Assembly (NCBI RefSeq): GCF_010499455.1
Contig: NZ_JAAGOH010000005.1
Span: 166,565 to 230,564, forward strand
Reading direction: 5' to 3'
Source of the DNA: Ideonella livida
GTDB taxonomy: Bacteria; Pseudomonadota; Gammaproteobacteria; Burkholderiales; Burkholderiaceae_C
Length of the DNA: 64,000 nucleotides
Notes under the pieces: generated by a model
What the model was told of the DNA's origin: nothing
The model's database searches: none
The model's input: the letters and a program-made list of their open reading frames with translations, nothing else
Shown here: positions 11,912 through 23,814 of the stretch, one piece after another
Layout of the letters: every line of letters starts with the position of its first letter
How positions within the stretch are numbered: position 1 is the stretch's first letter
Translations under genes and position numbers: made by a program

Positions 11912-12859
11912 TTATGCCCTGGGGTGGTGCAAATGGTGCAGTTGGCGCAGCCGCTCTCGCGCCACATGGGTATAAATGGTGGTGGTGGAAATATCTGCAT
12001 GCCCCAGCAGCAATTGCACCGCCCTCAGGTCGGCACCATGGTTGAGCAGGTGCGTGGCAAAGGCGTGCCGCAGCGTATGAGGTGAGAGGGCCACCGTGAT
12101 GCCGCTCGTCTGCGCATGGCGACGGACCATTACCCAGGCCATCTGCCGTGTCATGGCCCCCCCACGGGCGGTGACGAACAGGTCATCACTGCGCTGCCCC
12201 CCCAAGATCTCGGCACGGGCCTGAGTCAGGTAGCGCGACAGCCATTCAGCAGCCTCCTGGCCAAAGGGCACCAGCCGCTCCTTGCTGCCCTTGCCTGCCA
12301 CCTTGAGCACCCCATCGGCCAGCGCCACCTGCAACAGGGTGAGGGTGACCAGCTCGGTCACACGCAGTCCGCTGGCGTACATCAGCTCGAGCATGGCCCG
12401 GTCGCGCAGACCCAGCGGGGTGGCCGTGTCAGGCGCTTGCAGCAGGGCCAGCACCTGGGCTTCGCTGAGCGTTCCCGGCACGCGGGGTGCCTGGCGTGCG
12501 CGCTGTAACGGCAGACTGGGATCCTCGGTCACCAGGCCCTCGCGCACCGCCCAACGGAAGAATCGCCGCAGCGCCGCCACGCGCCGGTTGGCGCTGCTGG
12601 GTTTGTCACCCAACTGCCAGCGGTGGTCGAGAAAGTCGCGCAGCGCCTGCGCGGTCAGGGCCAGCAGGCCGCCCCGGGCCCCGCCCTCGGCGCGGGCCGC
12701 TTGCCAGCGCGCCAAGGCCGTCAGGTCTGCCCGGTAGGCCGCCAGGGATGGTGCGGCCAAACCGTCCTCCAGCCACAAAGCGTCCAGCCAGCTGTCGAGC
12801 AGGGCTTGGTCTTGGGTCGACAGCACGCCCGCCACCGCCGCCTGCACCGGCTCAGACAT
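11912..12859 (-). CDS. xerD: tyrosine site-specific recombinase XerD
   Basis: XerD works with XerC at dif to resolve chromosome dimers at division. The 315-residue protein has the N-terminal SAM-like DNA-binding domain (about 18-110) and the catalytic domain with all expected residues: Arg166 (SGLRVTEL), Lys190 (AGKGSKER), His261 and Arg264 (PHTLRHAFATH), His287 (LLGHADIS) and Tyr296 (TTIYTHV). The Bug-type gene upstream overlaps its start by 8 bases. XerC is the alternative but the position-specific words (LLGHADISTTTIYTHV) favour XerD. Confidence 0.92.
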   Translation of the reverse strand: MSEPVQAAVAGVLSTQDQALLDSWLDALWLEDGLAAPSLAAYRADLTALARWQAARAEGGARGGLLALTAQALRDFLDHRWQLGDKPSSANRRVAALRRFFRWAVREGLVTEDPSLPLQRARQAPRVPGTLSEAQVLALLQAPDTATPLGLRDRAMLELMYASGLRVTELVTLTLLQVALADGVLKVAGKGSKERLVPFGQEAAEWLSRYLTQARAEILGGQRSDDLFVTARGGAMTRQMAWVMVRRHAQTSGITVALSPHTLRHAFATHLLNHGADLRAVQLLLGHADISTTTIYTHVARERLRQLHHLHHPRA

Positions 12860-13868
12860 CCAGGCTCAGCTTCTGTTCCTGCACCACTCGCCGGTAGACC
12901 TCGTACTCGGCCTTGATCTGCACCGCGAACTGCTCCGGTGTGTTCAGGGCCAACACCGAGCCGGTGTCCTCGATGCGCCGGCGCACCTCGGGCAGCTCCA
13001 CCGTCCGGCGCACCGCCGCATGCACCTTGTCCACCACCTCCCGCGCCAGGCCCCTGGGGCCGTAAAGCCCGTAGAAGGCCATGCGGTTGACCGGCTCCAA
13101 TCCCACCTCCTTGAAGGTGGGCACCTCGGGCAGCTGCGGCAGCCGGCCGCCCGACGCCAACACCAGGGGCGTCAGGCGCCCTTCGCGGATGAAGGGCAGC
13201 GCCGAGGGCAGGTTGTCAAAAATCATCGGCACCTGCCCGGCCACCGTGTCATGCAGGGCAGGCCCGGCGCCCCGGTAAGGCACATGGGCGATGCTCACGC
13301 CCGCCAGGCTCTTGAGCAGCTCCATCTGCAGGTGGCCGATGCCCCCCGTACCCGAACTGGCGTAGCTGTAGCGGTCGGGGCCCTTGCGCAGCAGCGCCAG
13401 CAGGCCCTTGAAGTCCTGCACGCCCAAACTGGGGTGGACCGCCAGCACATTGGGTGTGGCGGCGATGTTGAGGACGGGCGTGAAATCGTGGAGGGGGTGG
13501 TAGCCAATGCGAGGGTTGATCGCCGGATTGGCTGCCGTGGTGGAGACGGTGGCCATGCCCAGGGTGTACCCGTCGGCCGGGGCGCGTGCGGTCTCGGTAG
13601 CCCCCACGACCCCGCCGCCACCGGAGCGGTTCTCGACCACGATTGCCTGCCCCAGGAAAGGGGCCATGCGTTCGGCCAGCACCCGGGCGATGAGGTCCGT
13701 GGTGCCCCCCGTGGCAAAGGGCACGATCAACCGCACCGACCGTGACGGATAGGCCTGCGCCCGCCCGGGCGGGGCCGCCATCCCCAGCGCCAGCCAGGTG
13801 GACACGGCGCGACGGCTCAGCCGCTGCGCTTGCGGCGCGTGGATGCTGGCGCCGTGCAAGGGGGACAT
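12852..13868 (-). CDS. Bug-type tripartite tricarboxylate-binding protein
   Basis: A periplasmic solute-binding protein of the Bug/TctC family, very abundant in Burkholderiales; ligands are usually carboxylates or small aromatic acids. The start chosen (ATG at 13868) gives 338 residues with a signal peptide containing LSRRAVSTWLALGMAA. In-frame starts at 13889 (ATG) and 13928 (GTG) are alternatives. Family motifs are RLIVPFATGGTTD, VVENRSGGGGVVGA, and GTGGIGHLQMELLK with VPYRGAGPAL. No TctA/TctB membrane genes are adjacent, as is common for orphan Bug proteins. Its 3' end overlaps xerD by 8 bases. Confidence 0.9.
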   Translation of the reverse strand: MSPLHGASIHAPQAQRLSRRAVSTWLALGMAAPPGRAQAYPSRSVRLIVPFATGGTTDLIARVLAERMAPFLGQAIVVENRSGGGGVVGATETARAPADGYTLGMATVSTTAANPAINPRIGYHPLHDFTPVLNIAATPNVLAVHPSLGVQDFKGLLALLRKGPDRYSYASSGTGGIGHLQMELLKSLAGVSIAHVPYRGAGPALHDTVAGQVPMIFDNLPSALPFIREGRLTPLVLASGGRLPQLPEVPTFKEVGLEPVNRMAFYGLYGPRGLAREVVDKVHAAVRRTVELPEVRRRIEDTGSVLALNTPEQFAVQIKAEYEVYRRVVQEQKLSLDV

Positions 13869-13911
13869 AGGGAAGCAGGGAGGCGGCATGGCAGGTTGGG
13901 AAGCAGGGCCC

Positions 13912-14610
13912 TCAGCCCACCGGGCCACCCAGCAGGCCGGTACGCATCTCGGGATCGATGGCCTTGGGACCGATGAAGATGGCCAGCAACGCCCCGTAGA
14001 GGTCGGCGCCAGGCACCGGCGCGCCCAGTACCCGGCCGTTGTGCCGCAGCGTCAGGCCCTGGGTCGGCTGGAAGTCCAGGTCCACCAGATCGCCCTTGCG
14101 CAGCGTACCCAGGCCGCGGATCTGGGCGTCTACCGCGGCCACCCGCGGTCGCAGGCTGTCATGCCGCTCGGCGGGCGCATTGCGGAAGACCCCCTTATCA
14201 AACGCCTTGACGAACTCTTCGGCCGGCGCCTCCATGAGCAGCCTCAGTTGCAGCCGCTTGGCGCCTGGCAGGGCGATCACCTCGCTGGGCGAAGCGCTGC
14301 GGCGCGTCAGGTAGAGCGCTGCCGCGTAGCCTTTGACCCAGGCCACGGCACGCAGACCCACCCCGTTGAGCTGCAGGCTCTCGTTCCCCACCTGCTGTTC
14401 GGCCGCAAACACATGCCCCTCTGCCCGGATCGGCCGCGCCGGGCCTGGATCAGCGGCCTGGGCCACATGCGGCAGCCCCACCCACAGCGCCAGCCCGCTG
14501 CCGGCCAGTGCCAAGCTGGCCCGGCGGCGCGACATGGCCACCTGCTGCGCCGGGAGGGCGTTCGCAGCGGGCCGGTGGCGTGGGGGGGGCATGCGGGCAG
14601 ATTCGGTCAT
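13912..14610 (-). CDS. chalcone isomerase-like periplasmic protein
   Basis: A Chalcone_3-type (chalcone isomerase-like) exported protein. The fold segments NGVGLRAVAWVKGYAAALYLT and EFVKAFDKGVF are characteristic; bacterial members lack demonstrated flavonoid activity and their role is unknown. The ATG at 14610 gives 232 residues; the ATG at 14535 gives a compact signal peptide starting MSRRRASLALAG and ending VAQA, and may be the true start. It lies 43 bases upstream of the Bug gene on the same strand and is divergent from the AEC carrier. Confidence 0.8.
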   Translation of the reverse strand: MTESARMPPPRHRPAANALPAQQVAMSRRRASLALAGSGLALWVGLPHVAQAADPGPARPIRAEGHVFAAEQQVGNESLQLNGVGLRAVAWVKGYAAALYLTRRSASPSEVIALPGAKRLQLRLLMEAPAEEFVKAFDKGVFRNAPAERHDSLRPRVAAVDAQIRGLGTLRKGDLVDLDFQPTQGLTLRHNGRVLGAPVPGADLYGALLAIFIGPKAIDPEMRTGLLGGPVG

Positions 14611-14729
14611 GTACGGAAGGGTGAGCGGTGCTGGCCCTGTGGAACGGCACGCGTGGCATGGCCTTGGCGCAACCGCGGGCGGCGAGCTTGCACACGGGCC
14701 CAGGCCGCCAGGCTGGCACACTGCCGACC

Positions 14730-15647
14730 ATGAGCCAAGTGCTGTTGTTGTTGCCTGATTTCCTGTTGATTGTGGCGGGCGCCTGGATATGCCGTCGCAC
14801 CGCGCTGAATCGTCCCATCTGGGAGGGCGTGGAGCGACTGGTGTATTACCTGTTGTTCCCCTGCCTGCTGTTCGTGGCGATTGTGCGCCAGCCCCTGCAG
14901 CTGGGCACGGCCCTGAACTTTCTGGGCTGCGGGCTGGCGGTGATTGGCGCCGGCATCGCCATGGCCTACCTGCTGCGCCGTTGGCCCGGAGTCGATGCCC
15001 TGACCCACGCGTCCGGGGCGCAGACCGCCTTCCGTTTCAACTCCTACGTCGGTCTGGCCCTGGCCGAGCGGCTGGGCGGTGTGCAGGGGGTGGCGGCCAT
15101 CGCGGTGCTCATTGCGGTCTGCGTCCCGGTGTGCAACGTGGCCGCGGTGTGGCCGCTGGCCCGCCAGGGCGGTCAGCACCTGGGCCGGGAGCTGGCGCGC
15201 AATCCGCTCATCCTGGGCACACTCAGTGGCCTGGCGGTCAACCTGCTGGGGGTTCCGATGCCCGACCTGCTCACCACCACCCTGGCGCGGGTGGGCGGCG
15301 CTGCCCTGCCGCTGGGCCTGATGGCCGTGGGCGCCGGCCTGCAGATGGGCGCACTGCGGGATGCGCCAGGGCTGGCCAGCGGCTTTCTGGCCATCCGGCA
15401 CCTGCTGCTGCCCGCCCTGGCCATCGCACTGGTGACGGCAGCGGGCCTGCCACCGCTGCAGCAAATGGTCATCGTGGCCTTCTCGGCGCTGCCCACGGCC
15501 TCCAGCGCCTATGTGTTGGCCGCACGCATGGGTGGGCACGGCGCCTTCGTGGCCGGACTGGTGAGCCTGTCCACCCTGCTGGGCATGCTCAGCGTGCCCC
15601 TGGCACTCGGCGGCCTGGCGCTGGCGCAGGCCAGCGGTATGGGCTGA
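14730..15647 (+). CDS. AEC family transporter (auxin efflux carrier-like)
   Basis: A 305-residue inner-membrane carrier with about ten hydrophobic segments, matching bacterial AEC/YfdV-type transporters that move small carboxylates such as malate or malonate. Typical motifs are FRFNSYVGLALA, NPLILGTLSGLAVNL, GAALPLGLMAVGAGL and the C-terminal FSALPTASSAYVLAARMGG. The ATG at 14730 follows the family N-terminus. There is no Shine-Dalgarno; a CACACT hexamer ends 7 bases before the ATG, consistent with a leaderless mRNA. Confidence 0.9.
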   Translation: MSQVLLLLPDFLLIVAGAWICRRTALNRPIWEGVERLVYYLLFPCLLFVAIVRQPLQLGTALNFLGCGLAVIGAGIAMAYLLRRWPGVDALTHASGAQTAFRFNSYVGLALAERLGGVQGVAAIAVLIAVCVPVCNVAAVWPLARQGGQHLGRELARNPLILGTLSGLAVNLLGVPMPDLLTTTLARVGGAALPLGLMAVGAGLQMGALRDAPGLASGFLAIRHLLLPALAIALVTAAGLPPLQQMVIVAFSALPTASSAYVLAARMGGHGAFVAGLVSLSTLLGMLSVPLALGGLALAQASGMG

Positions 15648-15669
15648 GCCCCGCACGGCGGAGCAGGAC

Positions 15670-16803
<1,134 letters not shown>

Positions 16804-16830
<27 letters not shown>

Positions 16831-17343
16831 CCGCCGATTCTAGAAACCCGCCTCTGGCGCTGGCCCGACGAGACCGCCTGCGAGGCCAGCGCCCAGGCGC
16901 TGGCCCGGGGGGTATGGGCCCTGCCGGCCCTTGCCGCCCTGCGCCTGGAGCTCGACGGCCCCCTGGGGGCTGGCAAGACCACCTTCACCCGCCACCTGCT
17001 GCGCGCCCTGGGCGTGCAGGGCCGGGTCAAGAGCCCGACCTACGCCGTCGTGGAGCCTTACCAGCTCAGCGGCCCGCAGGGCCGGACGCTGGAGGTGGCG
17101 CATTTCGACTTCTACCGTTTCAGCGACCCGCGGGAGTGGGAAGACGCGGGCCTGCGCGAGCTCTTCGACCGGCCGGGCCTGTGCCTGAGTGAATGGGCCA
17201 GCAAAGCCCATCCCTGGCTGCCCGGGCCCGACCTGCGCCTGGTGCTGACGCCCCAGGACGACGAATCGAGGGAGGTGGCACTGGAGGTGCTCACGGCCCA
17301 GGGCCTGCAGTGGCTGGCCGTCGCGGACGGGAACCCGGCATGA
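16804..17343 (+). CDS. tsaE: tRNA threonylcarbamoyladenosine biosynthesis ATPase TsaE
   Basis: TsaE is the ATPase partner of TsaB/TsaD in making t6A37 on ANN-decoding tRNAs. The 179-residue protein has the Walker A GPLGAGKTT (52-60), SPTY (77-80), HFDFYR (100-105) and the conserved LSEWASKA (128-135). The ATG at 16804 places the start inside the 5' end of the divergent queG; a later start would lose the conserved N-terminal strand. The stop overlaps the ATG of the amidase gene (ATGA), so the two are translationally coupled. Confidence 0.93.
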
Positions 17344-18737
17344 AGCGACGCCAGTGGATGCTGGCGGCCACGCCGCCTGGCTGGCTGGTGCTCAGCCTGG
17401 GGCCGATGGCCCTGGCGCGGGCGGGCGGTGTGTTCTCGGTGCGGGTCTGGCCGGCGCAGGACTACACGCGCCTGACAATTGAATCCGACCAGGCGGTGCT
17501 GGCCCAGCACTTTCTGACCACCGGCCCGGATCGGCTGGTGGTGGACCTGCAGCAGCAGGAGCTGGCACCGGCGCTCAAGGAGCTGGTGGGCAAGATCCAG
17601 CCTTCGGACCCCTACATCGCCGGGGTGCGCATCGGCCAGTACCAGCCCACCGTGGTGCGCTTGGTGGTGGACCTGAAGCAGCCGGTCAAGCCCCAGCAGT
17701 TCACCCTGGCGCCGGTGGCGGCCTACCGGCACCGGCTGGTGCTGGACCTGTACCCGGTGCAGGAGGTGGACCCGCTGATGGCCTTCCTGGCCGACAAGGC
17801 GCGGGCCGAGGAGGAGGCCCGACGCAGCGTGCAGGACGCCCTGGGGGAGTTCATCGGGCAGCTAGAGCGCCCGGGCCTGCCCGCGGGGGGTGCGGCCCCG
17901 GCGCCCCCCCTGGCCAGCGCGCCGGGCAGCGGCCCGGGCCCGGTCACCGCGGAGGCCGCGCGCCCCGGCCAGACCCCGGCACCGCCAGCGGCCACCCCCC
18001 CCGGGCCCGGGGCGCGCGCACGGCTGGATCGCCTGATCATCGTTGCCCTGGACCCCGGCCATGGGGGCGAAGACCCCGGCGCCATCGGCCCCACGGGGCT
18101 GAAGGAGAAGGACGTGGTGCTGTCCATCGCGCTGATGCTGCGCGAGCGGATCAACGCCAAGCCGGGCATGCGGGCCATGCTGACCCGGGACGAGGATTTC
18201 TTCGTGCCACTGACCGAGCGGGTGCGCAAGGCCCGGCGGGTGCAGGCCGACCTGTTCATCTCCATCCACGCCGACGCCTTCATGAACCCCGAGGCACGGG
18301 GCGCCAGCGTGTTCGCGCTGAGCGAGCGCGGCGCCACCAGCACCGCGGCGCGCTGGCTGGCCAACAAGGAGAACGCCGCCGACGTGGTGGGCGGCGTGAA
18401 CGTGGCCGCCCGCGACCAGCATGTGCTCAGCGCCTTGCTCGACATGAGCACCACCGCCCAGATCAAGGACAGCCTGAAGGTGGGCCACGAGGTGCTGGGC
18501 CTGATCGGCCGGCTGGGCAAGCTCCACAAGAACGAGGTGGAACAGGCCGGTTTCGCGGTGCTCAAGGCCCCGGACATCCCGTCGATCCTGGTGGAGACGG
18601 CCTTCATCTCCAACCCGGAGGAGGAGCGCAAGCTGCGCAGCGACGCCTACCAGCGCAAGCTGGCTGACGCGCTGTTCACCGGCATCGAGCGCTACTTCGC
18701 CAAGAACCCGCCGCTGGCGCGGCAGCGCACCGTCTGA
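17340..18737 (+). CDS. amiC: N-acetylmuramoyl-L-alanine amidase (AmiC type)
   Basis: A periplasmic amidase that splits septal peptidoglycan to separate daughter cells. The 465-residue protein starts MKRRQWMLAA, a twin-arginine-like signal as in AmiC. An AMIN domain (about 30-125) targets the septum, a Pro/Ala/Gly linker spans about 178-227, and the Amidase_3 domain has zinc ligands His241 (DPGHGGEDPG), Glu256 and His310 (FISIHADAF) with catalytic Glu419 (LVETAFISN). It is coupled to tsaE by a 4-base overlap, a usual beta/gamma arrangement. mutL, the usual next gene, is absent; ligA follows convergently. Confidence 0.95.
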   Translation: MKRRQWMLAATPPGWLVLSLGPMALARAGGVFSVRVWPAQDYTRLTIESDQAVLAQHFLTTGPDRLVVDLQQQELAPALKELVGKIQPSDPYIAGVRIGQYQPTVVRLVVDLKQPVKPQQFTLAPVAAYRHRLVLDLYPVQEVDPLMAFLADKARAEEEARRSVQDALGEFIGQLERPGLPAGGAAPAPPLASAPGSGPGPVTAEAARPGQTPAPPAATPPGPGARARLDRLIIVALDPGHGGEDPGAIGPTGLKEKDVVLSIALMLRERINAKPGMRAMLTRDEDFFVPLTERVRKARRVQADLFISIHADAFMNPEARGASVFALSERGATSTAARWLANKENAADVVGGVNVAARDQHVLSALLDMSTTAQIKDSLKVGHEVLGLIGRLGKLHKNEVEQAGFAVLKAPDIPSILVETAFISNPEEERKLRSDAYQRKLADALFTGIERYFAKNPPLARQRTV

Positions 18738-18777
18738 GCCCACGACCTGGGCGCGGTGGACATCGCGCGGCAGGGGC

Positions 18778-20922
<2,145 letters not shown>

Positions 20923-21279
20923 TCAGCGTGGGTTTTCGAAGAACACGTAGGCGTTGAAGTCGCCAACCTCGAAATACACCCGCTTCTCGCCCGGGTCGAC
21001 CTGCCCGTTGAGGTTCTCGTCGAGCACGCCATAACCGTAGCGGTAGCTGCGCGGCGTGCTGTCGGAGGTGCCCAGGGCGGTGGAGAGCTTGTCGATCTTC
21101 AGGAAGCGCTTGACCACCTGCCCGCCGGCGTAGACCTCCAGCACCCCGTTGGTGCCGGTCCAGTTCTGGATGTCGCGCCGGATCTGGTTCTGCTGCTCCT
21201 GGGTGCAGCCGGCCAGCAGGGCCGCGCCCAGCAGGAGGGCGCCGGTGCGGCCGACGCGGCGGAAGGGGTTCGGGCTCAT
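20923..21279 (-). CDS. small lipoprotein of unknown function
   Basis: A 118-residue protein with a lipoprotein signal: [13 protein letters not shown], a hydrophobic core and lipobox LLAGC at about residue 25. The mature part begins [15 protein letters not shown] and holds the EF-hand-like stretch [12 protein letters not shown] near residue 93, followed by [19 protein letters not shown] at the end. No function can be named. Its ATG overlaps the stop of upp by 4 bases and its stop is 42 bases from the ligA start, so it is probably co-transcribed with both. Confidence 0.8.
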   Translation of the reverse strand: MSPNPFRRVGRTGALLLGAALLAGCTQEQQNQIRRDIQNWTGTNGVLEVYAGGQVVKRFLKIDKLSTALGTSDSTPRSYRYGYGVLDENLNGQVDPGEKRVYFEVGDFNAYVFFENPR

Positions 21280-21917
21280 CGGGTCTGCTCGTCCTTGGTG
21301 CCGAAGATCTTGTCGCCAGCATCCCCGAGGCCGGGGATGATGTAGCCCTGCTCGTCCAGGTGGCTGTCCACGGCAGCGGTCCAGCAGCGCACATCCGGGT
21401 GCGCGGCCTCCAGCGCGCGGATGCCCTCGGGCGCTGCCACCAGCACCAGGGCGCGGATGTCCCGGCAGCCGCGGGCCTTGAGCATGTCGATGGTGGAGAT
21501 CATGGAGCCGCCGGTGGCCAGCATCGGGTCGATGATCAGCGCCGTGCGCTCGCCCAGCTGGCCCACGAACCGGTCGAAATAGGGCTCGGGCTGCAACGTC
21601 TCGTGGTTGCGGGCCAGGCCCACCACGCTCACCTTGGCGTTGGGCAGCATGTCCAGCACGCCGTCGAGCATGCCCAGCCCGGCGCGCAGGATGGGCACCA
21701 CCGTCACCTTGCGGCCGGCGATCTGCTCGATCTCGGTGGGACCGCTCCAGCAATGGATGGTGGTGGTGGCCAGGGGGAAGTCTGCCGTGGCCTCGTAGGC
21801 CAGCAGGCGGCCCAGCTCGCCGGTGAGTTCGCGGAATTTCTTGGTGGAGATGTCGGCTTCCCGCAGCAGGCCCACCTTGTGGCGGACCAGGGGATGCGAC
21901 ACGGCAACAACGGGCAT
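21276..21917 (-). CDS. upp: uracil phosphoribosyltransferase
   Basis: Upp converts uracil and PRPP to UMP in pyrimidine salvage. The 213-residue protein carries the N-terminal [14 protein letters not shown], the [11 protein letters not shown] and PILRAGLGM segments, the PRPP-binding loop [10 protein letters not shown] and the uracil-binding [13 protein letters not shown] near the C-terminus. All expected motifs are intact. It lies in a minus-strand run rlmB, sirtuin, upp, lipoprotein, ligA. The stop codon overlaps the lipoprotein start. Confidence 0.97.
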   Translation of the reverse strand: MPVVAVSHPLVRHKVGLLREADISTKKFRELTGELGRLLAYEATADFPLATTTIHCWSGPTEIEQIAGRKVTVVPILRAGLGMLDGVLDMLPNAKVSVVGLARNHETLQPEPYFDRFVGQLGERTALIIDPMLATGGSMISTIDMLKARGCRDIRALVLVAAPEGIRALEAAHPDVRCWTAAVDSHLDEQGYIIPGLGDAGDKIFGTKDEQTR

Positions 21918-21982
21918 CGTGCGCTCGCTTCCTGCAATCGTCGGTCAGGGGATGGTTGGTGGCGGCAGTGTACGGCGGGGGC

Positions 21983-22795
21983 TCAGCGCAACGGGTCCAG
22001 CAGCGCTGGCAGCAGGGTGGCGGCCGTGCCGCGCAGGTGCAGGTGGGCCTCGTCGTCGATGGCGCTGGTGGCGGGATTGAGCACCGCCACAAAGGCCTCG
22101 TGGCGACGCGCCCGGGCGGCCAGGCCGGCAGCCGGCCACACCGCCCCCGAGGTGCCCACCACCAGCAGCAGCTCGGCCTGGTCCACCGCGGCCTCGGCCT
22201 GTGCCCAGGTCGTCGCCGGCAGCGGCTCGCCAAACCAGACCACCCCCGGTCGCACCAGGTTGCCGCAGCGGCTGCAATGCGGTGGCCGCCCCGGCCGGGC
22301 CTGGCGCGGTTCACAGCCGTGGCCGCTGAAGCTGGGCTGGGCGCAGCGGCCCAGCCAGCGGTCGGCCAACAGGTCGCCGTGCAGGCGCAGCACACCGGGG
22401 CTGCCGGCGCGCTGGTGCAAATCGTCCACGTTCTGCGTGATGACGGTCAGCCGACCGGCAAAACGGTGGGCATAGTTGGCCAGGGCGACGTGGCCGGCGT
22501 TGGGCCGGGCTTGGCGCACGCCCTCGCGCCGCGTCTCGTACCAGTCCCAGACCAGCGCCGGATCGGCCCGGTAGCCGGCCTCGCTGGCCAACTGCTCGGG
22601 GTCCAGATGCGCCCAGAGCCCGGTCTGCGCGTCCCGGAAGGTGGGAATGCCGCTCTCGGCCGACATGCCCGCCCCGCTGAGCACCACCCAGCGCGAGGCC
22701 CGCGCCATGCGGTGGCGCAGCTCGGCCAGGTCGGCCTCCGGGGTGGCGGTGGCCGCCGACGGGTCCGACGCGCGGGGGGGCTGGGTCATGGACAT
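21983..22795 (-). CDS. Sir2-family NAD-dependent protein deacylase (class III-like)
   Basis: A sirtuin of about 270 residues that would remove acyl groups from lysines using NAD+. Motifs are GAGMSAESGIPTFRD (41-55), TQNVDDLH (120-127), the catalytic His139 (LHGD) and a zinc site formed by Cys151, Cys161, Cys174 and Cys177. Tyr86 and Arg89 in WDWYETRR match the Y-x-x-R pair that lets class III enzymes (SIRT5, CobB) bind succinyl or malonyl groups. The spacing between the first two zinc Cys is long. Start is uncertain: ATG at 22795 or 22789, or GTG at 22819. Confidence 0.9.
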   Translation of the reverse strand: MSMTQPPRASDPSAATATPEADLAELRHRMARASRWVVLSGAGMSAESGIPTFRDAQTGLWAHLDPEQLASEAGYRADPALVWDWYETRREGVRQARPNAGHVALANYAHRFAGRLTVITQNVDDLHQRAGSPGVLRLHGDLLADRWLGRCAQPSFSGHGCEPRQARPGRPPHCSRCGNLVRPGVVWFGEPLPATTWAQAEAAVDQAELLLVVGTSGAVWPAAGLAARARRHEAFVAVLNPATSAIDDEAHLHLRGTAATLLPALLDPLR

Positions 22796-22836
22796 GGCAG
22801 ACAGAGGGAACGGCAGCACACCGGCGTGCGGGGGCC

Positions 22837-23688
22837 TCAGGCGTCGCCGGTGGCGGCGTCGGCCGTGGCCCCGGTGGCGGTGCCTGCCGCGTCCGGGGCC
22901 TCAGCCCCCTCCTCCACCGGGTCCTGCCCTGCCGCGGGCAAGGCCGCCAGGCGCTGGCGGCGGGCCTCGTACAGGCAGACCGCCGCGGCCACCGAGACGT
23001 TCAGGCTCTCCACCACGCCGGACATGGGGATCCGCACCAGATGGTCGCAGGCTTTGCGGGTGACCGGACGCATGCCCGCGCCCTCGGCCCCCAGCACCAG
23101 GGCCACCGGGCCGGTCAGGTCCACGTCGTAGAGGGTCTTCTCGGCGTCGTCGCTGGTGCCGATGACGGTGATGCCGCGCTCCTTGAGCTCACCCAGCGAG
23201 CGGGCGAGGTTGGTCACCATCAGGTAAGGCACCGACTCGGCGGCGCCGGAGGCCACCTTGGCCACGGTGGCGTTCACGCCGGCGGCATGGTCCTTGGGTG
23301 CGATCACCGCCTGTGCTCCGGCGCCATCGGCCACCCGCAGGCAGGCGCCCAGGTTGTGCGGATCGGTCACGCCGTCCAGCGCCAGCACCAGGGGGGCGTC
23401 GGCCTTGGCGGCCTCCACCTCTTCCATGATTTCGTCGAGCGAATAGCGGGCCGGCAGCGGGGCCACCTTGGCGGCCACGCCCTGGTGGCGCGGCCCGCCG
23501 GAGAAGCGGGTCAGGCGAGCGTCGTCGCTCTCGACCAGGGGCCGGCCGGCCTCCTTGACCCGCTCGACAAAGGTCCGCATGCGGGCATCGCGACGGGTGG
23601 CGTCGATGTGGACCTCCAGCAGGGTCTCAGGCGCCATCTTCAGGCGGGTGAAGACGGCGTGGAAGCCGTACAGGACACGAGTGCTCAT
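22837..23688 (-). CDS. rlmB: 23S rRNA (guanosine-2'-O-)-methyltransferase RlmB
   Basis: RlmB methylates the 2'-OH of G2251 in the 23S rRNA peptidyl-transferase loop with S-adenosylmethionine. The 283-residue SPOUT protein has an N-terminal substrate-binding domain starting MSTRVLYGFHAVFTRLK, then the knot motifs TDPHNLGACLRVADGAG, LVLGAEGAGM and IPMSGVVESLNVSVA. The last 35 residues are an Ala/Gly/Asp/Glu-rich tail not needed for the fold. The ATG at 23688 matches the family; a much longer open frame upstream is antisense to the monooxygenase gene and was not used. Confidence 0.95.
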   Translation of the reverse strand: MSTRVLYGFHAVFTRLKMAPETLLEVHIDATRRDARMRTFVERVKEAGRPLVESDDARLTRFSGGPRHQGVAAKVAPLPARYSLDEIMEEVEAAKADAPLVLALDGVTDPHNLGACLRVADGAGAQAVIAPKDHAAGVNATVAKVASGAAESVPYLMVTNLARSLGELKERGITVIGTSDDAEKTLYDVDLTGPVALVLGAEGAGMRPVTRKACDHLVRIPMSGVVESLNVSVAAAVCLYEARRQRLAALPAAGQDPVEEGAEAPDAAGTATGATADAATGDA

Positions 23689-23814
23689 GGTGTGGGGCCC
23701 CGGCGGGCCGAAAGCTGCAGTGAAATCAGGCGCAGGGGCCCCCGAGGCCCCGTACGCCATGGGCCCAAGTCCCCGCACAAAAGGCGCCGGACCCGGGCAT
23801 GGCATGCTGGTCGC

